A DNA stretch of 64,000 nucleotides from Hydractinia symbiolongicarpus (GCF_029227915.1 NC_079884.1:13330001-13394000); one strand, 5' to 3'; numbered from the stretch's first letter, positions 12,801-27,800 are shown. Notes: generated from the sequence alone by a model not told the origin. Program-made: numbers and translations.

Positions 12801-15800
12801 TCACACAAAAACAATTTTTCAGGCACAACTGTTTGCTCCAAATGAAGCACCCCAGCACCAATACCCCTCACTTCTAAAACTTTCAACTGGTCCTCTATGA
12901 TAGAATTAAGAGGGCACACCACCAATACTATATTTTGGACACTCTTTCTTGGCAAAAAGTCTGCCAACAAATGAAACAACAAGGATTTCCCAAATCCAGT
13001 AGGTAAAACACCAATAACATCATATCCATTTAAAAGATGCTCGAAACATTTAACTTGCTGTGGCTTTAAGATAATATTATTTATGTTATTAATTAAAAAA
13101 GTTTGTTGCAATCTACAAAATAATTGCAATATCTTGTCCATTTTGAAAAACGGAACCCTTTTAACACTTTAACTCGCCGTTCACTTTTTGAAGTAATTTT
13201 AAATTCTTAGTTTTACTCCATATATGGATGTCACATATCCATATAAAGAACTGTCGACATTTAGCAAAAGTGCTGACGCTGCAGTCTACACCCAAGATTT
13301 CTGGGTGTAGAGAGCGGCCGGGTCCAGGGCCTTCTTCTTCGCGCCATCCCCGATATCAAAAAAGCGAAAAGAGGTCCTGGGGACGAGGTTGCCCAACCAC
13401 CTAACCGCCGGCTTTATTTGATCAAATCAACCAAGCATAGTCTGGTAGCTATAGTCTGAAATACTGTTTACAAAATATTACCACGTGCTTTCTTGTATAG
13501 TTTAGTGGAGAGCTATGAAAATCATAAAGGCAACGGTTAATATTTCACTAGAGAAGCCTTGAAGTACAAAACACTTATAACATTATATATTTTAAATATA
13601 AAGTCCTAGCGTAACTACTTTCCCGTATATTTTTTATAGGATTTTCAACGTTATTTCGAGTCCCTTCAGTAGCCACTGGTAAAAACTGGCTAAATATTCC
13701 TTTTCCTACGCCTACAATTGGGTTTGGTCAATTTAATCCCGGAAGCGTTACAGATGGAAGGTAAACAAACATTTTTTTTTCATTGCATTCATTGCATTCA
13801 AATGTTTATTTAGAATTTGTATATATAGATACATATACACTTCCCTTGGTCAACACGGAATTTGGCAAAAAAGCCTTCCCATTTAGAGCTGCAAAAGTGT
13901 GGAATAATCTTCCAGACCAAGTGACCTGTGATGGAAGTCTGCTTTCGTTTAAGACTTCCATCTCTAATGTATTTGGCAAATTCTAATGGAGATCACTTTT
14001 TAACTTTTTAATTTTTGTTTTTTATTCTTTTTCTTTTCAATTTTCACAGATTATAAATGTTACTATGTTTGATTGAGCTGAGGCAGTCTAAGGTTTATCA
14101 TTTTTTGTTTCTTTTTTGTTCTAGTATTTTTAGTGTACATAAATGATCTTCATTTTGCTATTAATTATTCTTTAGTTCACCTTTTTGCTGATGATACCAA
14201 CATGCGGCACATCAGTAAATCGCCTACACAACTCGCCAAGCATTTAAATATAGATCTTAAACTCCTATGTCACTGGCTTAATGCCTCTAAGGTTTCTCTC
14301 AACAAAACAAAAACCAAATATGTGGTATTTTCAAAAATGCTTTTAAGCCACTTCATTTCAACTTTAAATTAAATGTTAATGGTACTAAAATCTATCCCAG
14401 TGATCAAGTCAAATATCTTGGAATCATTCTAGACTCTGACCTAAGCTGGATATCACAAATTAATAATACCATTATTAGTCTTACGAACGCTAATGGAGCT
14501 CTAGCCGAAATCCGTCACCTTGTCCCCAAAAATATACTCCTGCTGATTTACTATGCCATCTTTTATTCACGTATTTTATACTGTTCACAAGTTTGGGGTC
14601 AAAAAAGTTATCGTACACAACGAAATCATGCTATTTGACTCATTTCTTTTGGAATTCCCTACACACCACTCTACTCCAATCTCGGACTTCTCAAGTTTCC
14701 TGACATGATTTCCATGCAAAATATTATTTTTCTGCTTAACCTAGCTCATAATAGCCTTCCTGACACTATCAAAAATACTTTTTCCATTAACTTTTTTCAT
14801 GATAAACCCACTCACTGGTGCTGATCAACAAGGGCTTTTAAAATTACCTTTTGTTTTTTCAACATCATTTGGGAAAAAGACTATCAGGTTTCACTCTCTA
14901 AAATTGTGGAATGAGATACAAAAATCATTTCCTTCTCGACTTCTTAGTAAATCTACTCTAGCTCAAACCTATTCTATTTGAGCATTTCTTAAACAGCTAC
15001 TAAATTTTATTATATTTTATAACTGTATCAGCCTCTGTATTTTTTGCATCAGGCCTTGTGCCTTGATTTTTGACCTGCTTTTCTCAGTAAATTCCTATTT
15101 GACTAGATTTATCTACATGAACTCATACCTTTGTGTTTTGTGTTAGTCCTAATACTGTCTTTGTGCTTTGTCCTATTTGTGATGTACTGTTTCTTAGGTG
15201 GTCACCACTTTCACTTAAGCTATTTTGGTGATCTCCTTTCAATAGACTTATATTTACAACAATACTTATAAAATCATTTTTCTATAAAATCATGTACTTT
15301 TTGTCTATTGATGAATAAATTATTACTTACTTACTTAATTTGTAGGTTCTTTCATGGTTCACAAACAATATTTACAGTGAGTGCCCTTCTGCAGATTCAA
15401 GCTTCATTGTCAACAAGCATAATACTAACACTAGAGGGAACAGATTCTGTGTTAGCTTTGAAAACTGGTCTGTTTACAACTTGCTCACAATCATCTGGAG
15501 TCATCACCTATAGCATTTCTGGTATACTGGAACTACCAGCAAACCAACCACTCTTGTTGCATGTTTACTTGAGTGGACAAGGAGAGTTTTCTGTGTTGCA
15601 GGGAAGTCGAGTGAGTGTGACAACAACGCAACAACAGTATCAAGCATTTCATCTGACAAAACCATCACCAGTAAGATCTTATTAAAACTACTTCTAGGGT
15701 AAAAACATCGGGAACAAAATAAACAATGCACTTACTTTATTTAATGTTTGGCTAATTTAACAAACATCTCTTGTGATTCGATCTTTCAACAATAAACTGT

Positions 15801-18800
15801 CAAACTATTTTTTAATTTCTGAACTTTTACAACTCCATGGTTTTTTATATAAGGCGTTAGTAACTGCTTTATATTTTATTGCGATACTGTTAGTCACGGA
15901 ATTGAAACAGATATCTATCTTTATCACTATACTAGTCAATCACATTATGGTTCTTTTAATTTATAATTTTTTTTTCCTTGCAATATCTAAAGAAATAAAT
16001 GCATTATTAGTTGCCAATGAAATCCAATAATCTTTAGACATCATTTTCGGAAAGAAGTGCATGGATCAGATTGGATAATTTAAAAGTTTCAGGAGACGGT
16101 TCCTTTGTTTATACAAACACTTATCAAGATGGAAAATATATTGCTGGGATCAGTGGCGTATACTATTTTACTGCTAATATAATATTTCAAGATGCTCATG
16201 GACCAATTGGATTGTTAATATCTGTTAAAGGAGACACATCTAAAAGAAGATCTCTCCATGCAACTAAGGGCAATCCTGCTGTCACGCGAGATAGCCTCAG
16301 TGTAACAGGGGCCTTGTACGTTGAAGCAGGTAGGAAACCATTTTTTAGAAAATAAACAAAGAAATCTTTATTGACCGTGTAAATTATTAGTTAATATTTT
16401 GTGCTAAGGATCATCTGTGGCAGCATACATTATGATTGAGACTGACCCCAATTGGTCAATTGATCCACAAAGTAGTTTTTCTGCAGTTTTCATTGGTCAG
16501 CATTTCGGTGTGCCAGGAGTTTCGACTGTCCTGAAAAACAGAATAGCATTTACTTCTATGGGCTGGCACCAAATAAAGAATTGGAACACACCAAAGAAAG
16601 AAAGCGTTATGTTTGACACAGGTGGAGGTTTTAATGCCGCTGAAGGACTGTATGTATTTGTTCTTTTTTTGTTTAGTGTAAATGTTTGTTGAGTACCACC
16701 TCTTGAACTTGTTTTGCATAGAGCATCATAAATACTATGATTTGCTGTAGTAAGCAAGGGACGTTGAAGTATATATTTCACATATAACATTTGGAAGTCT
16801 ACCTATAAATCATTGACATAATTCTATTTCAGATATACTGCATCACAAACTGGTTTGTATTTGGTTGCAACAAGTTTAAAATTGCAAGACGCAAGTGCCA
16901 AAACTTCGACCTTCACAATAAACATTGCAGTAAATGGAAATCCGTCTAGCTATACCAATCAAAACGGATTACAAGATTTCATTGAGAACAATTTCGACCC
17001 ACCATTATCAAAGTAAGGAAGTGTTTTTATCATGGTATCGAGCTATAATTGTAATAATATTTTAATGTGTTGAGGTGGTGGGTGGTATAGCTAATTCAGA
17101 AAAATAATATAAACATGTTGCAACAATGAAATTCCTTAATTTTATACCTTTATCGTATTGTCATTTTATTGTAGTTGATAATACATGTAACCTATGGTTT
17201 AACATATATAATGTGTATGCATCCTTCTATAATATCTTGATGTTTGCAAGCTTTTTTCAAGCATTAGTAAAATAACACTTCTTGTTTTAAGTGATTATTA
17301 CTCAATGGTAACTGGTGGAGTTGTCAAACTTAATAAAGGTGACACTTTAAGTGTGTTTGTGCATGCCACTGTTGACAACAGTTTTAGCATCAGCCCAGAC
17401 AGTAGCTTTTCAGTTATCTATTTGACTGCTTTGGACAGTATCTATGCAGCTGGTATGCAATTAATGTTGAGTGAATCAATTGTACAAAGTGTGAAAGATG
17501 CTAGCTCTTGGAAGAAAGTGCGTTATTGGGTCACGAACAGGGAAAATACAGCTCCAGGTGTCTTCTTTCATGGTATGTGCTCACATATATTGTTGAGGTC
17601 GATTAACTTATACACAAGCATTTTTATATAAACAACACAAGGCTGAGATCTTCAAAAGAAATGAAGCTACTTGTAAGCAACAACCAACCTGGGAGGGACA
17701 ACAGAAATCTTAAATTAGCAATAGAGATTGTGTTAAAATCACTCAAGTGATTTTAACACAATCAAACAACAAATGTGATTAAAATTTTGATTTTGATTGC
17801 TGCACAAGTATAATGTGCAACCAAACAGGTGAATTTGGTCTTTTGAGTAGATAGTTAACAAGAAACATGTAACAACAGTTGAACTTTTAAAATACAGAAA
17901 CTTAAGCAGCATTAAGCCTTGTCAAAAAAAAATTCTGATTTTGATTAAAAAAAAGCTTATGTGTAACAATTGACTACTTTAAAGTACTTTTGCAATTTTT
18001 TTCTGCAAGGTATAGTAAAAAAATGGAAGAAGGATAAATCCACATCTAAATGATCCGTGCTGTTAAATACTCAACATAATTTTCACTTAAATACTTTCTA
18101 AGACTCATAAAAGTATATGTTCTAACTCATTAGGCAAGCTGCTAACACTGGATTCTGATGGTGGAACAATACGAATACTAGAATCTGGTTTGTACATGAT
18201 CAATGCAAACATTGCAATGGGAAGTGGTGATAAAGAGTTTGAAATAGGTAACACATTATTTCAATACGCAAACTATTCCATTGAATATGAATTAAAGAGA
18301 TGTCTAAAACATCTAGACTAGAAGAAATCCTTGTTAACTCTTCAAACACTTACACGCAGCAAATGTTTCTATGAAAGTTTCTTTTTTTCCACAGGAGAAC
18401 CTTAAAATGGAAATAAGAATGACAAAATTGCCTAAGACCAATGGACACTTCATGAATATTTCTTTTCTTTTCTGATTTTTAGGGGTTCACACAACTGCAG
18501 GTCTTACTTCACTTAATACCAAGTATGGACAAACACCTAGATTGAAGTACACATTACGAATTTATGGTATTATGTATTTCACAACAGGGCAAGTTATATC
18601 AATTCGGGTATGTAAATGTTTAATATTTTTTTTAAAAGGTTTATATGTTGGATGTTGGAATAGATTGAACAAGTGCAAAATGAAATGTGCTTGATCCTTT
18701 AAGGCTTAAGATCAACGGATGCCTGCATTTCAAACTTATTTATCAAACTGTAAGAAATACAGAACGCCAACTTAGAATGTTCATTTTAATATTTTTTTTT

Positions 18801-21800
18801 AAATATAATACCAATATTTAAGAACGGCAAGGGCAACTAATTTTATATGAATATTTTTTTTTCAGATTAGATCCACTGCTCCACAGACTTCGTGGGAACA
18901 ACTTCGGCCATATTCAGCACTGTCTTTTGTACGGATTCCTCCATTTGCCATAGCACCCTCTGTTATTTCAGGACTCGGAAGCGTAAAAACCTTACAAACT
19001 GCACAGAGGTAAGAATTTTGGTTGCAAATCATTAAAATGACTCTTTCTTTTAAAGCAGATGCACAAAACAGAACAAAACAAAGAAGAACAAGAAATTAAG
19101 ACAATTGCCTCAATCGGAAGGTTAGAAGCAATGTATGCCATGATGGATTAGATATACAATGACATTCAAAAGCCATGTGGGCACTTACACTTATATAGTG
19201 TCTAAATAGTAACATATCTAAACTTTCTAACCCAAGAGAACCTAATAAAAGTAGAACCATTGCACTCTACTGCAGCTTTTTTTTTTTGGTTTTTATTAGT
19301 TTGTGGTCACGTGTACGCTATTGGACTACAAACACTGCTACAACTCAAGAGTTAACTGGACCAGGTTTCAATGGCGAAAATGGATATTTTGTTGCAAAAT
19401 ATGACGGCATCTATTTAATTAGCTGTTCAATTTCGTTTCAGTTAAGTGGATCAGGTCCAAATGTAGCAAGGTAACATATTCATGTGTTGTTTTCCGCAAA
19501 GTGCATTCCATAAACTTTTAGTTAAACTTAAAACTGCTAATTCGTCATTTGACAGATTTTACTATCTTTTTGACAGCACCGTAGTAATGACATAGTTTTA
19601 AGAACAACGTTTTCATTTGACTTTTTTTCTCGGTTTGCATAACAGAATTGTGACACAGGCACACACAGTCACACATTTATTTACAAGGAAACATTTAAAA
19701 AAAATTTTTTTTTAGAATGTTAATTGGGTTAAATGGTGATACCACTTTACCAGGAGTTAAAATGTTTCAATCCTCCAAGGGAGCAAGTCATCTGATTCCA
19801 AACTGCATTTCAGAATGTGCAGAGCCGCTTACGCAAGTGCTTCATTTAACTGTGGGAGATACCGTTGCAGTTTATGTGCAATCGAACCTTGAAAGTGTTG
19901 GCATGTTCGGTTCAACGAGCTTCATGGCAAAATATCTATCACCTATAAATCCTATACCAAATGGATTTTCGATGCAGTTAACAGAACCTCTACGGGTGAA
20001 AGTGTATGGCGACAAACAAGTTACTGGATGGACTACTACAACTGATGCAGGACAATTTTACCAAGATACAGGCAGCTCAAGGAAAGATGATTACCTTATT
20101 AATGATAATGGTTTATATCTAGTGTCAATTAATATCGAATTCATAGATGTCAAAGGATTTGCAAAGGCGACGCCTTCATTAGATAACATCCCAGCTTTGG
20201 TTGCTACCCATTATACTGACGAGGAAACATCTTTCACCATTTCAGTGGTTGGAGTTATGAAAGTAACTGCAGGGATTGTCTATACTGTCACTATACAAAC
20301 AGATCAAGATCAATTTTACAAGATTCAGGAGGATTCAACAAGTTCCCTTGTGTATTTAGGCTCACCTGAGAGTATTCTTGGCTTCACTGCAACTTTTAAT
20401 CGCATACAAACTAATAACTATTTTAGAGGAGTGTGGTATAAAATTAGAGGTTGGTCAACTGTTGGCAAAGATTGGCTTTTCCTTAGTGGTGGTGGTTTTG
20501 AAAGCAAAGAATCCTACATCGTACAAGAGTCTGGTTTTTATATCATTGCTGCGAACATGATGTTTACCAGTCCTTTGAACGTATCTTCTAAAATAGAACT
20601 ATCCCTTGTGCGTAACAATATCAATAATTTCGCCAATGGATTGTATGGCAATACCATGTTAGTACCTAGAAAAGCTACTTCTGTTCAAGTCCATGGAGGT
20701 GTTTATTTAAATCGTTGGGATTTCCTAGAACTGCAATTTAAAGTCGGCATAGATGTTCAATCACTCAACATCGAGCAAGAATCTACATTTTCTATTGTTA
20801 AAACAGGTTGGAATTTGTTTTTTCCTGGTTTTTAAGAATTATGCTTACATGAAACTACATTGTTGGCTTATTTGCTTTATATACGGCATGTTTATAGTTA
20901 AACTCTCATAAATAAAACAAATGTCGACACTACTTTGTCAGAAGAAGGTCATAAGGCCTGAATATAACAGACGCAACAAGACATCTTATTGTTAAATAAA
21001 AAGAGCATAATAACCAGTATTAGAAAGATTCCAAAACGCTATAAAATAAATGTGAATTTAAAATTTTTGTAAAATATGCCTTTGTAAGAAAGAATTGCTT
21101 CAGTAAAACAACAATTCTATTGTAGGTGACGACATTAGCTCCATGCCTTGTTCAGATTTTGGACCAAACATAATAGGTCGTATCTATCCTGACAATGTAC
21201 GTTTGAAAAGTGGGTCAGATATTGAATGGAACTGTTTTGCAACAGGGGATAATCCAGTATATCAATGGGTTAAAGACGAACAGGTAATTAGAAGCAATGA
21301 CCTTTTAGTTCTTAATTGAATAGAGGTAGATTCTGAATATTGTCTGATAGTAGGTGCAAAAATAATGGAAAGATTTGGTCTGTTTCTTTTTAGCTTATAG
21401 ATGGTGCAACTGGTACGAAGTATAGAAAAACCGATTTGGCTGTTTCAGATTCTGGTTTATATGTCTGTAATGCTTCCGCTGGAGGGATTGTAACATTTTC
21501 TAATGTCGCGAAATTAACTGTTTTTGGTATGTTCACGAATAATTTCTTGTTTATATTGTGTTGATTCAGCATGAAATGTTAAACGTTGAAGGAAGATCCA
21601 CTGCCAAAACGTCGCATTTTTGTACCTTTTGCAATCAAAATTTTAACAATAAAGCACAAATTTCCAAAAGGGGGAACAATCATTTGGTAAAAATAACAAA
21701 ACAGCTCCAAACTGGTTGACTAAAAACGCATTTGCTAAAGCTTAAAATAGTATTACTTATAGCAATTGCCAGGCAAACAGGAGGTCAAATCCAATCCGAT

Positions 21801-24800
21801 CCATCATCTTTGCACCAATTGAAAAGCAAATGTACAGGATCACTGATACCTTTTTTCAAGCTTTTACTATTAGTATAAAAAATGCTTTTTTATGTTATTT
21901 AGAACCATTTCCAAGATATTTGAATAAGCCAAGCGAGTTTAATCTTCAAGTTCCTGAGAATGGAGCAACTACAGCAGAACTGTTGCAAATTATGGCGCAA
22001 GCAGAAAGTTTTGTAACACAATTCGCCGAAATAAATTTCAGCATAATAGGAGGTAATCTAATATTTAAAGAAGTAGTTAGATAAACACCTTTTTTTCCAT
22101 ATTGCACATAAATCATCAGATAAAAAATAAAGATTACTTAATCCACCCTTGTTCCTAGGGATATATGTCTAATCTCATTAAAAGGCAAAAGTCCCTAGAA
22201 CAAGGGTAATTCTTTCCCAACAATTGTAAAAGAATATGTTCAACTTTAACAAATCTCCTTTACCAGTAGCAGTATTTTTTTCTTGTTTATTTAATCAGGT
22301 GACATTCAAAATCAGTTTAGCATCAGTCCAAATCAGTCAATAGAGGGCACTACTCTATCACGTATTAAAGCGTTAGATCGAGAACAGATCGCCACGTATG
22401 TTATACAACTAGCTGCCACTAATCCGCTTTTTCAAGATGCATCTGTCATCCAAAACATAACCATTAAGGTCATAGATCTCAACGATAATTCACCAATTTT
22501 TGCACAGAAAACATATAACGTAACAATACCGGAAAGTACCCCTGTTACTGCCAGCATCCTGACCGTCTCAGCAACTGATGCAGATGACGGTGCTAATGCT
22601 GTTATTCGTTACGAGATGATACCTGGTTCATCAAGTGATATATTCTCGGTTAACGATATCACAGGCGAGATTACATTGGACAGATTGGTAAACAGGGAGC
22701 AAAGGGAAATGTACGTGCTGTTCGTCAAAGCAAGTGATGGAGTTTTTTCAGATTATACGGAAGTCACCATAACATTATCTGACATTAATGAATTCACACC
22801 ACGCTTTCTACAAAAGGTATATACCGTCGAGGTCCCAGAATCATTAATACCCGGTGTACCAATTTTACGGATCCTTGCAGTGGACGAAGATACAGGAAAC
22901 AATTCGAAAATTAACTACATGATAATTAGTGGCGATCCTGCTAATGCGTTTGCACTAACAGAAACAGGTGATTTGCAGACAACGACTGTTTTAGATTACG
23001 AAACAAATGAAACCTACCATTTAGCGATTGGGTTGCAAGATTATGGCAATCCTCCTTTAGTTTCTGATGAAACTGCATCTGTTACTGTGGTCGTGCGCAA
23101 TACAAACGACAACAAACCTAGGTTTACGCAGGAAAAATATAAAGGATATTTAAAAGAAAATTCAATGGTGTTTGATCCAGTGTTTACTGTGACAGCTCGA
23201 GATCCTGATGGAGGTGAGAATTTTTAGTTACGTTTGTAGATACGGTTTTTAATTTTTTTACTGGAAAAATCAAAGTTAACAAACGCAAATACTCTAAATG
23301 ATTTTTAAGTACAATAAAAATATTAAATTATTTGTTGGTGGAAACTCTCTCGCAAACTAAAAAAAGGCATTAAAAGTTTTATAAGAAGTATGTGGAATGT
23401 TATAAAACACTAACGCAATGATTAATTTGGTTTTGACATGCAGAACTTACCTTATCTTCTTAGGTGGCATCGATGCAATTACTTATGCCATTCCATCAGA
23501 ACAAAACTTTTCCTCTATATTTGAAGTCACCAAAAAAACTGGACACATCGAAGTCAAAAAACCATTAGACTATGAACAGCAGCATTTCTATCAATTCACA
23601 GTTCAAGCTTTGGACACTGGATTGCCACCTAAAGTCGCCACTGCAATTATTGAAGTTGAAATTGTAGATGTCAACGATAATAAACCTATTTTTGTAAACA
23701 CAAGTCATCGTGTACAAGTATTCGAGACTTCAGATACTAGTAGAGAAATTTATCAAGTGAGTGCCACTGATGCAGATGATAGAAGCGGAGCTAATGCAAA
23801 AGTCACTTACATAATTACGGGCGGTAACACTGAAGATATGTTTTACATCAACTCTGAAAAGGGTAAAACTATTTTTTGCTGATATTTTCATGCATGCCGG
23901 CTATTTAGAGACTTTTTAAAGAAAGCTGTAAAAGTAAGGCTATAAGTTAGGATATAAACACAACTGTGCAAAAGTCTAGTAAGATATTTTTTCTGCAAAG
24001 TATTATATAATTAAAATGTTTTTTTTTCAAATGTTATATAGGTGCTGTTATTGCTCAAAAACCATTAGATCGTGAGAAAGTCTCTTACTACAAACTTCAG
24101 ATCAGCGCATTTGATTCTGGCACACCACCACAATTTTCTGAAAATACCTTTACGTTGGAAATTACAGTTCTTGATGTCAATGATAACAGTCCTTTCTTTG
24201 ATAAATCAGCATATGAAGTCAGTGTGTCTGAAAATGCTGCAGTTGGATCCACTTTAATCACGTTCACTGTGGTTGATTATGATGGAGGAAGAAATGGACA
24301 GTTTAATGTTACCATTTCAGAGACATCGTTTGGAAGCACCTTTGCTGTTGATAAAATTACAGAGTCAACATTTGGTTTGACGTTGTTAAAGCCTCTTAAT
24401 TATGAAGTGCGCCCTACCCACGAGTTTACTGTAATTGGTAAAGATTTTGGGACTCCAAAGTTGGAAAAGGCTGTATCAGTAAGTCTAAATAATTTTAATT
24501 TTATATGAATTTATTTTGGTGATTTAACAACTTTGTTTTCTTTTGTTTAGGTCAAAGTTATAGTTCTGGATGTTAACGATCATGTTCCGAAGTTTGAGTC
24601 AAGTTCGTACTTTATCACAGTGACAGATACAATTCGTGTAAATTCTACAGTTCTGCAAATGGTGGCAACCGACCTAGACCCAGGGCGTGATCGTCTTTCA
24701 TATGAAATTATTGCTGGAAACATTGGAAAAGCCTTTTTTATTGAGAAGTATACAGGTATCTCCTTTCATTCATTTGGTCAAGTTGCTTATTGCTTTAATT

Positions 24801-27800
24801 GTCAATAATTTTAAAGGACTTCGCTGAATTTTTCTCATTTTTTGTCTGCATTTTTTTTTATTTTGAAATTGCTTACTTTTCCGAGGGGAAAATTCTATTT
24901 ATACTATTGACCTGAATATCATATGTTTGTAAGTGAAATTATTTTACATATTGTTTCAGGTGTTGTAAGAGTATCATCGCGTAATGATATGACCTTAAAT
25001 CCAACTTACGAACTCCATATTGTCGCTATGGACAGTTTTGATCCTCGGAAAGTATCGAACAGTACAATTCTTTATGTGCGCGTAGCAAGAAAGCCTTCGA
25101 TTAACTTGATTGATACAACAATTGGACAATTTCAAATTAAAACGCAAATTGATATGTCTGACTTTGATCATTTGCGTAATTTGGTAAAATATCAAGTGCT
25201 TGTTCAGCAGGTCGATGCAATTAAAAATAACGGTAAGTTGCTACTGTTTCTTGGTAAAATGCGCGAAAGTAGATAAACAATAACGTCAACGACGACGGCG
25301 ACAACAACAACAAAGACGACGACGGCAACAACTACAACCCTTAGCATATTTTATACACAAAACCATGGAAACCAGACAATACTGTAATTTTTTTGAATGT
25401 TTCTTTATTTATTAAAAACTTTATTGAAGCAACTATGCAAGTTAGCCAGGTAGCTCATTTTTAGAATCAGTAAAGTGTAGGAGAGATTATCCTTATTTTG
25501 ATAGCGCTGGAAAAGACGTTATTTCACCAAAAGATTAATGGCCATTGTCAGTAATCAGTACTTGCCCGGTTAGATTTGAATTACGCTACGAGAGTATGAC
25601 TTGAATCTAACCTGGCACTTTGATAATTTCGGTAATGAAAATTTGTTTGTTATTTATCTTCCAGATGAAAACACTTCTAAAGAACCAACATCGTGGCACA
25701 AAGTGTTTGCACATAACGCGCCTCTTAGCGATCAATTTCGACGCTACATTGCTATCGAAGATGATTACCCTGCAGTAAGACCAAAAAAACTTGACGTGGT
25801 CATAGGAAACAACATAAACTGCACTTCTCTGCGATTGGTGAATCAACCTATTTGCAACGGTCCATTGGCAGCTGGTAAATCCTACAGGTACGTAATTGCA
25901 TAGTACTTCTAATGCACATGCCAGATTGTCTTAGTGCATTGAAGTTATGAAACATTTTGGCAAAAATTACTGTATGAAATTTTACATTTAAACTTATTTT
26001 TTTACTGCTATTATAATGAAAGGGAATCAATGGTTGTTTTTTAATTACAATATTATCAGGTACAATAAGCTTTCATGAAGATTAGCAAATGATTATTAAA
26101 TTTCCTTCACAATTTAGTAAAAAAACACTATTACATGTCCAAGTTTATAAAATTAGTTTCTATCTATTTGTTCCATAAAATTATGGTGGTTTTGTTTTTT
26201 TACCTAAGAGAAACATGCAGATGTAAACTCAGCTATATAGCGAATTGCATGCACATGTAAACTCAGCTATATAGCGAATTGCGTTTCATCGCTTTTCATC
26301 CGTTTTTAGATTGCAAGTTCGTGTTTTTGAGACGGAAAGTGTGATAGACAGTTATCAGAGTGATTCGTTTTTAATTCGTAAGTGTAATAACGTATGTTTT
26401 CTTGCAAATTTCTTTTTAAAGCCTCGACTTCGATTCCGGGTTACACCTTGGATTTCCGGAAGGTCGCAGGTTTGACTTGATTTAACCAATAAACAGCTTT
26501 CCTGTACCGCATGTGTCGAATTAAATACTTTAATTAAAAACATAAAAGAAAATAACTGTTAGCTCTGGAAAAAGAGGTTTTTACGAATCACTTGCATCGA
26601 ACGAATATTTTTAATGCTCGAGAAGTCGACTCTGCCTACTCTCACCAGGGAAATAAGACAGGAATTTACACCTCTTGTCACTGAATGCACTTTAAGGCAT
26701 TTTCATTTCTGCAGTCACAAGTTTTGGCTTTGCTAACTCCTTATATCACTTCTCAAATTTGCTTTTTTCCAGCTGCTATACAACCGGAGAAAGCTACCCT
26801 AGAAGAACCAATTGAAGACGGCATGGTGGCGCTGGCTGCTGCGTTCTGCCTTATAGTTGGCGTTGTCATAGTAATGATACTTGTTTACACATGTTGGAAA
26901 ATGAGACACGAGTAAGTGAGACGATACGTCAACAGCCTCTTGTTTTTATATTTTTTACGTAGACAGTATATATGCGCAAAAGAAATTCCTTTCTCGAGCT
27001 TCTCACCTACCCCCAGGTTTCCCTTTTTCCAATCATTTTTTGCGGGCCAAACCTAGAGAATGTTCCAGTCATTATAAAATACCAATATTGTCTTCTCTTA
27101 GAATTGTACACACTGACCACTTGCGTGAATCACGTGGCATACCACGTGATTCGTCACCAGGTCAAGAATTCTTTGGATCACCCATCGGAAAAATACAGAA
27201 ATTTGGAGGGTAAGATGACTTTTTCGCTGACACAATTTCGTTCTCAGCGCCTGTTTTTTTCTTTTTTTTATCTCGGAACGGCGAGCTGGTCGTCCGGAGA
27301 TAAAAGAGGGTAACATGCACTGGGGACGAGCGTAAGACTGACAGTTATTCTGAGTAAAAGAATGATGCATCCTTATTACACTTGAACGGAGTTTCAATCA
27401 GGGAGGGCGGAGACATTCTTAGTAGGAAAAAAACTAAAAGAATAGAACATGATTAAATTCCACAACTGCAATATCTTATGTTTGGGATTTTTAAAATTCA
27501 GACATTTACGCACCGTTCTTAAAGTAATCTTTCTAAAAATGTTTTGGATACATATTTGAGTTACTGTATTTAGCATGAACCAATCTGATTTTTTTTTCAG
27601 ATTTGACAGTGGTAGTATGTGGCCACAATTATCGATGACGGAACAAAATCAGATGCTACACAGAAGGTAATTATCTTTACTTGATCATGTAAACCATACG
27701 GAAATTTTATTACGATATTTTATTTCGTCGTCTGTAGATAACTTGCTAAGGTTACAAAAGTTTACAGAATTCTGCGGGTTTTGCACATTCGTTCAAATTC

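Larger units (their letters stand above)
11178..20806 (+). other. Exons 2-13: nine tandem C1q/TNF-like domains
   Basis: Each unit of about 130-160 residues repeats the C1q pattern: a W-rich start (GWKKL.SW, WHQIKNW, VRYWTT, YKIRGW), a G.F.A...G.Y.V....F core (for example FKASMSGLYNV), a central G.L....D.V..F strand pair and a final F....V.YL strand (for example SSFSVIYLTAL). Unit ends fall near residues 175, 313, 462, 595, 745, 905, 1060, 1195 and 1340. Domains 1-2 share one exon (11178-12050), and domain 8, domain 9 and most of 7 share another (19716-20806). The middle ones are split by introns. Cysteines are very few. TNF-like and C1q-like jelly rolls cannot be told apart by eye. Confidence 0.75.

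Noticed and set aside
12569-13141. Intact helicase gene on the minus strand
   Set aside because: Only the first part of a RecA lobe is present. The frame ends in the terminal repeat and flanking DNA, and the piece lies wholly within a transposable element.
25285-25345. Coding repeat in GACGACGGC-rich stretch
   Set aside because: It is simple-sequence DNA just after the exon 21 donor, with no splice support.
27115-27155. Palindrome GAATCACGTGG / CCACGTGATTC as a regulatory site
   Set aside because: It lies inside coding exon 25 and encodes tail residues. No evidence for a separate role.
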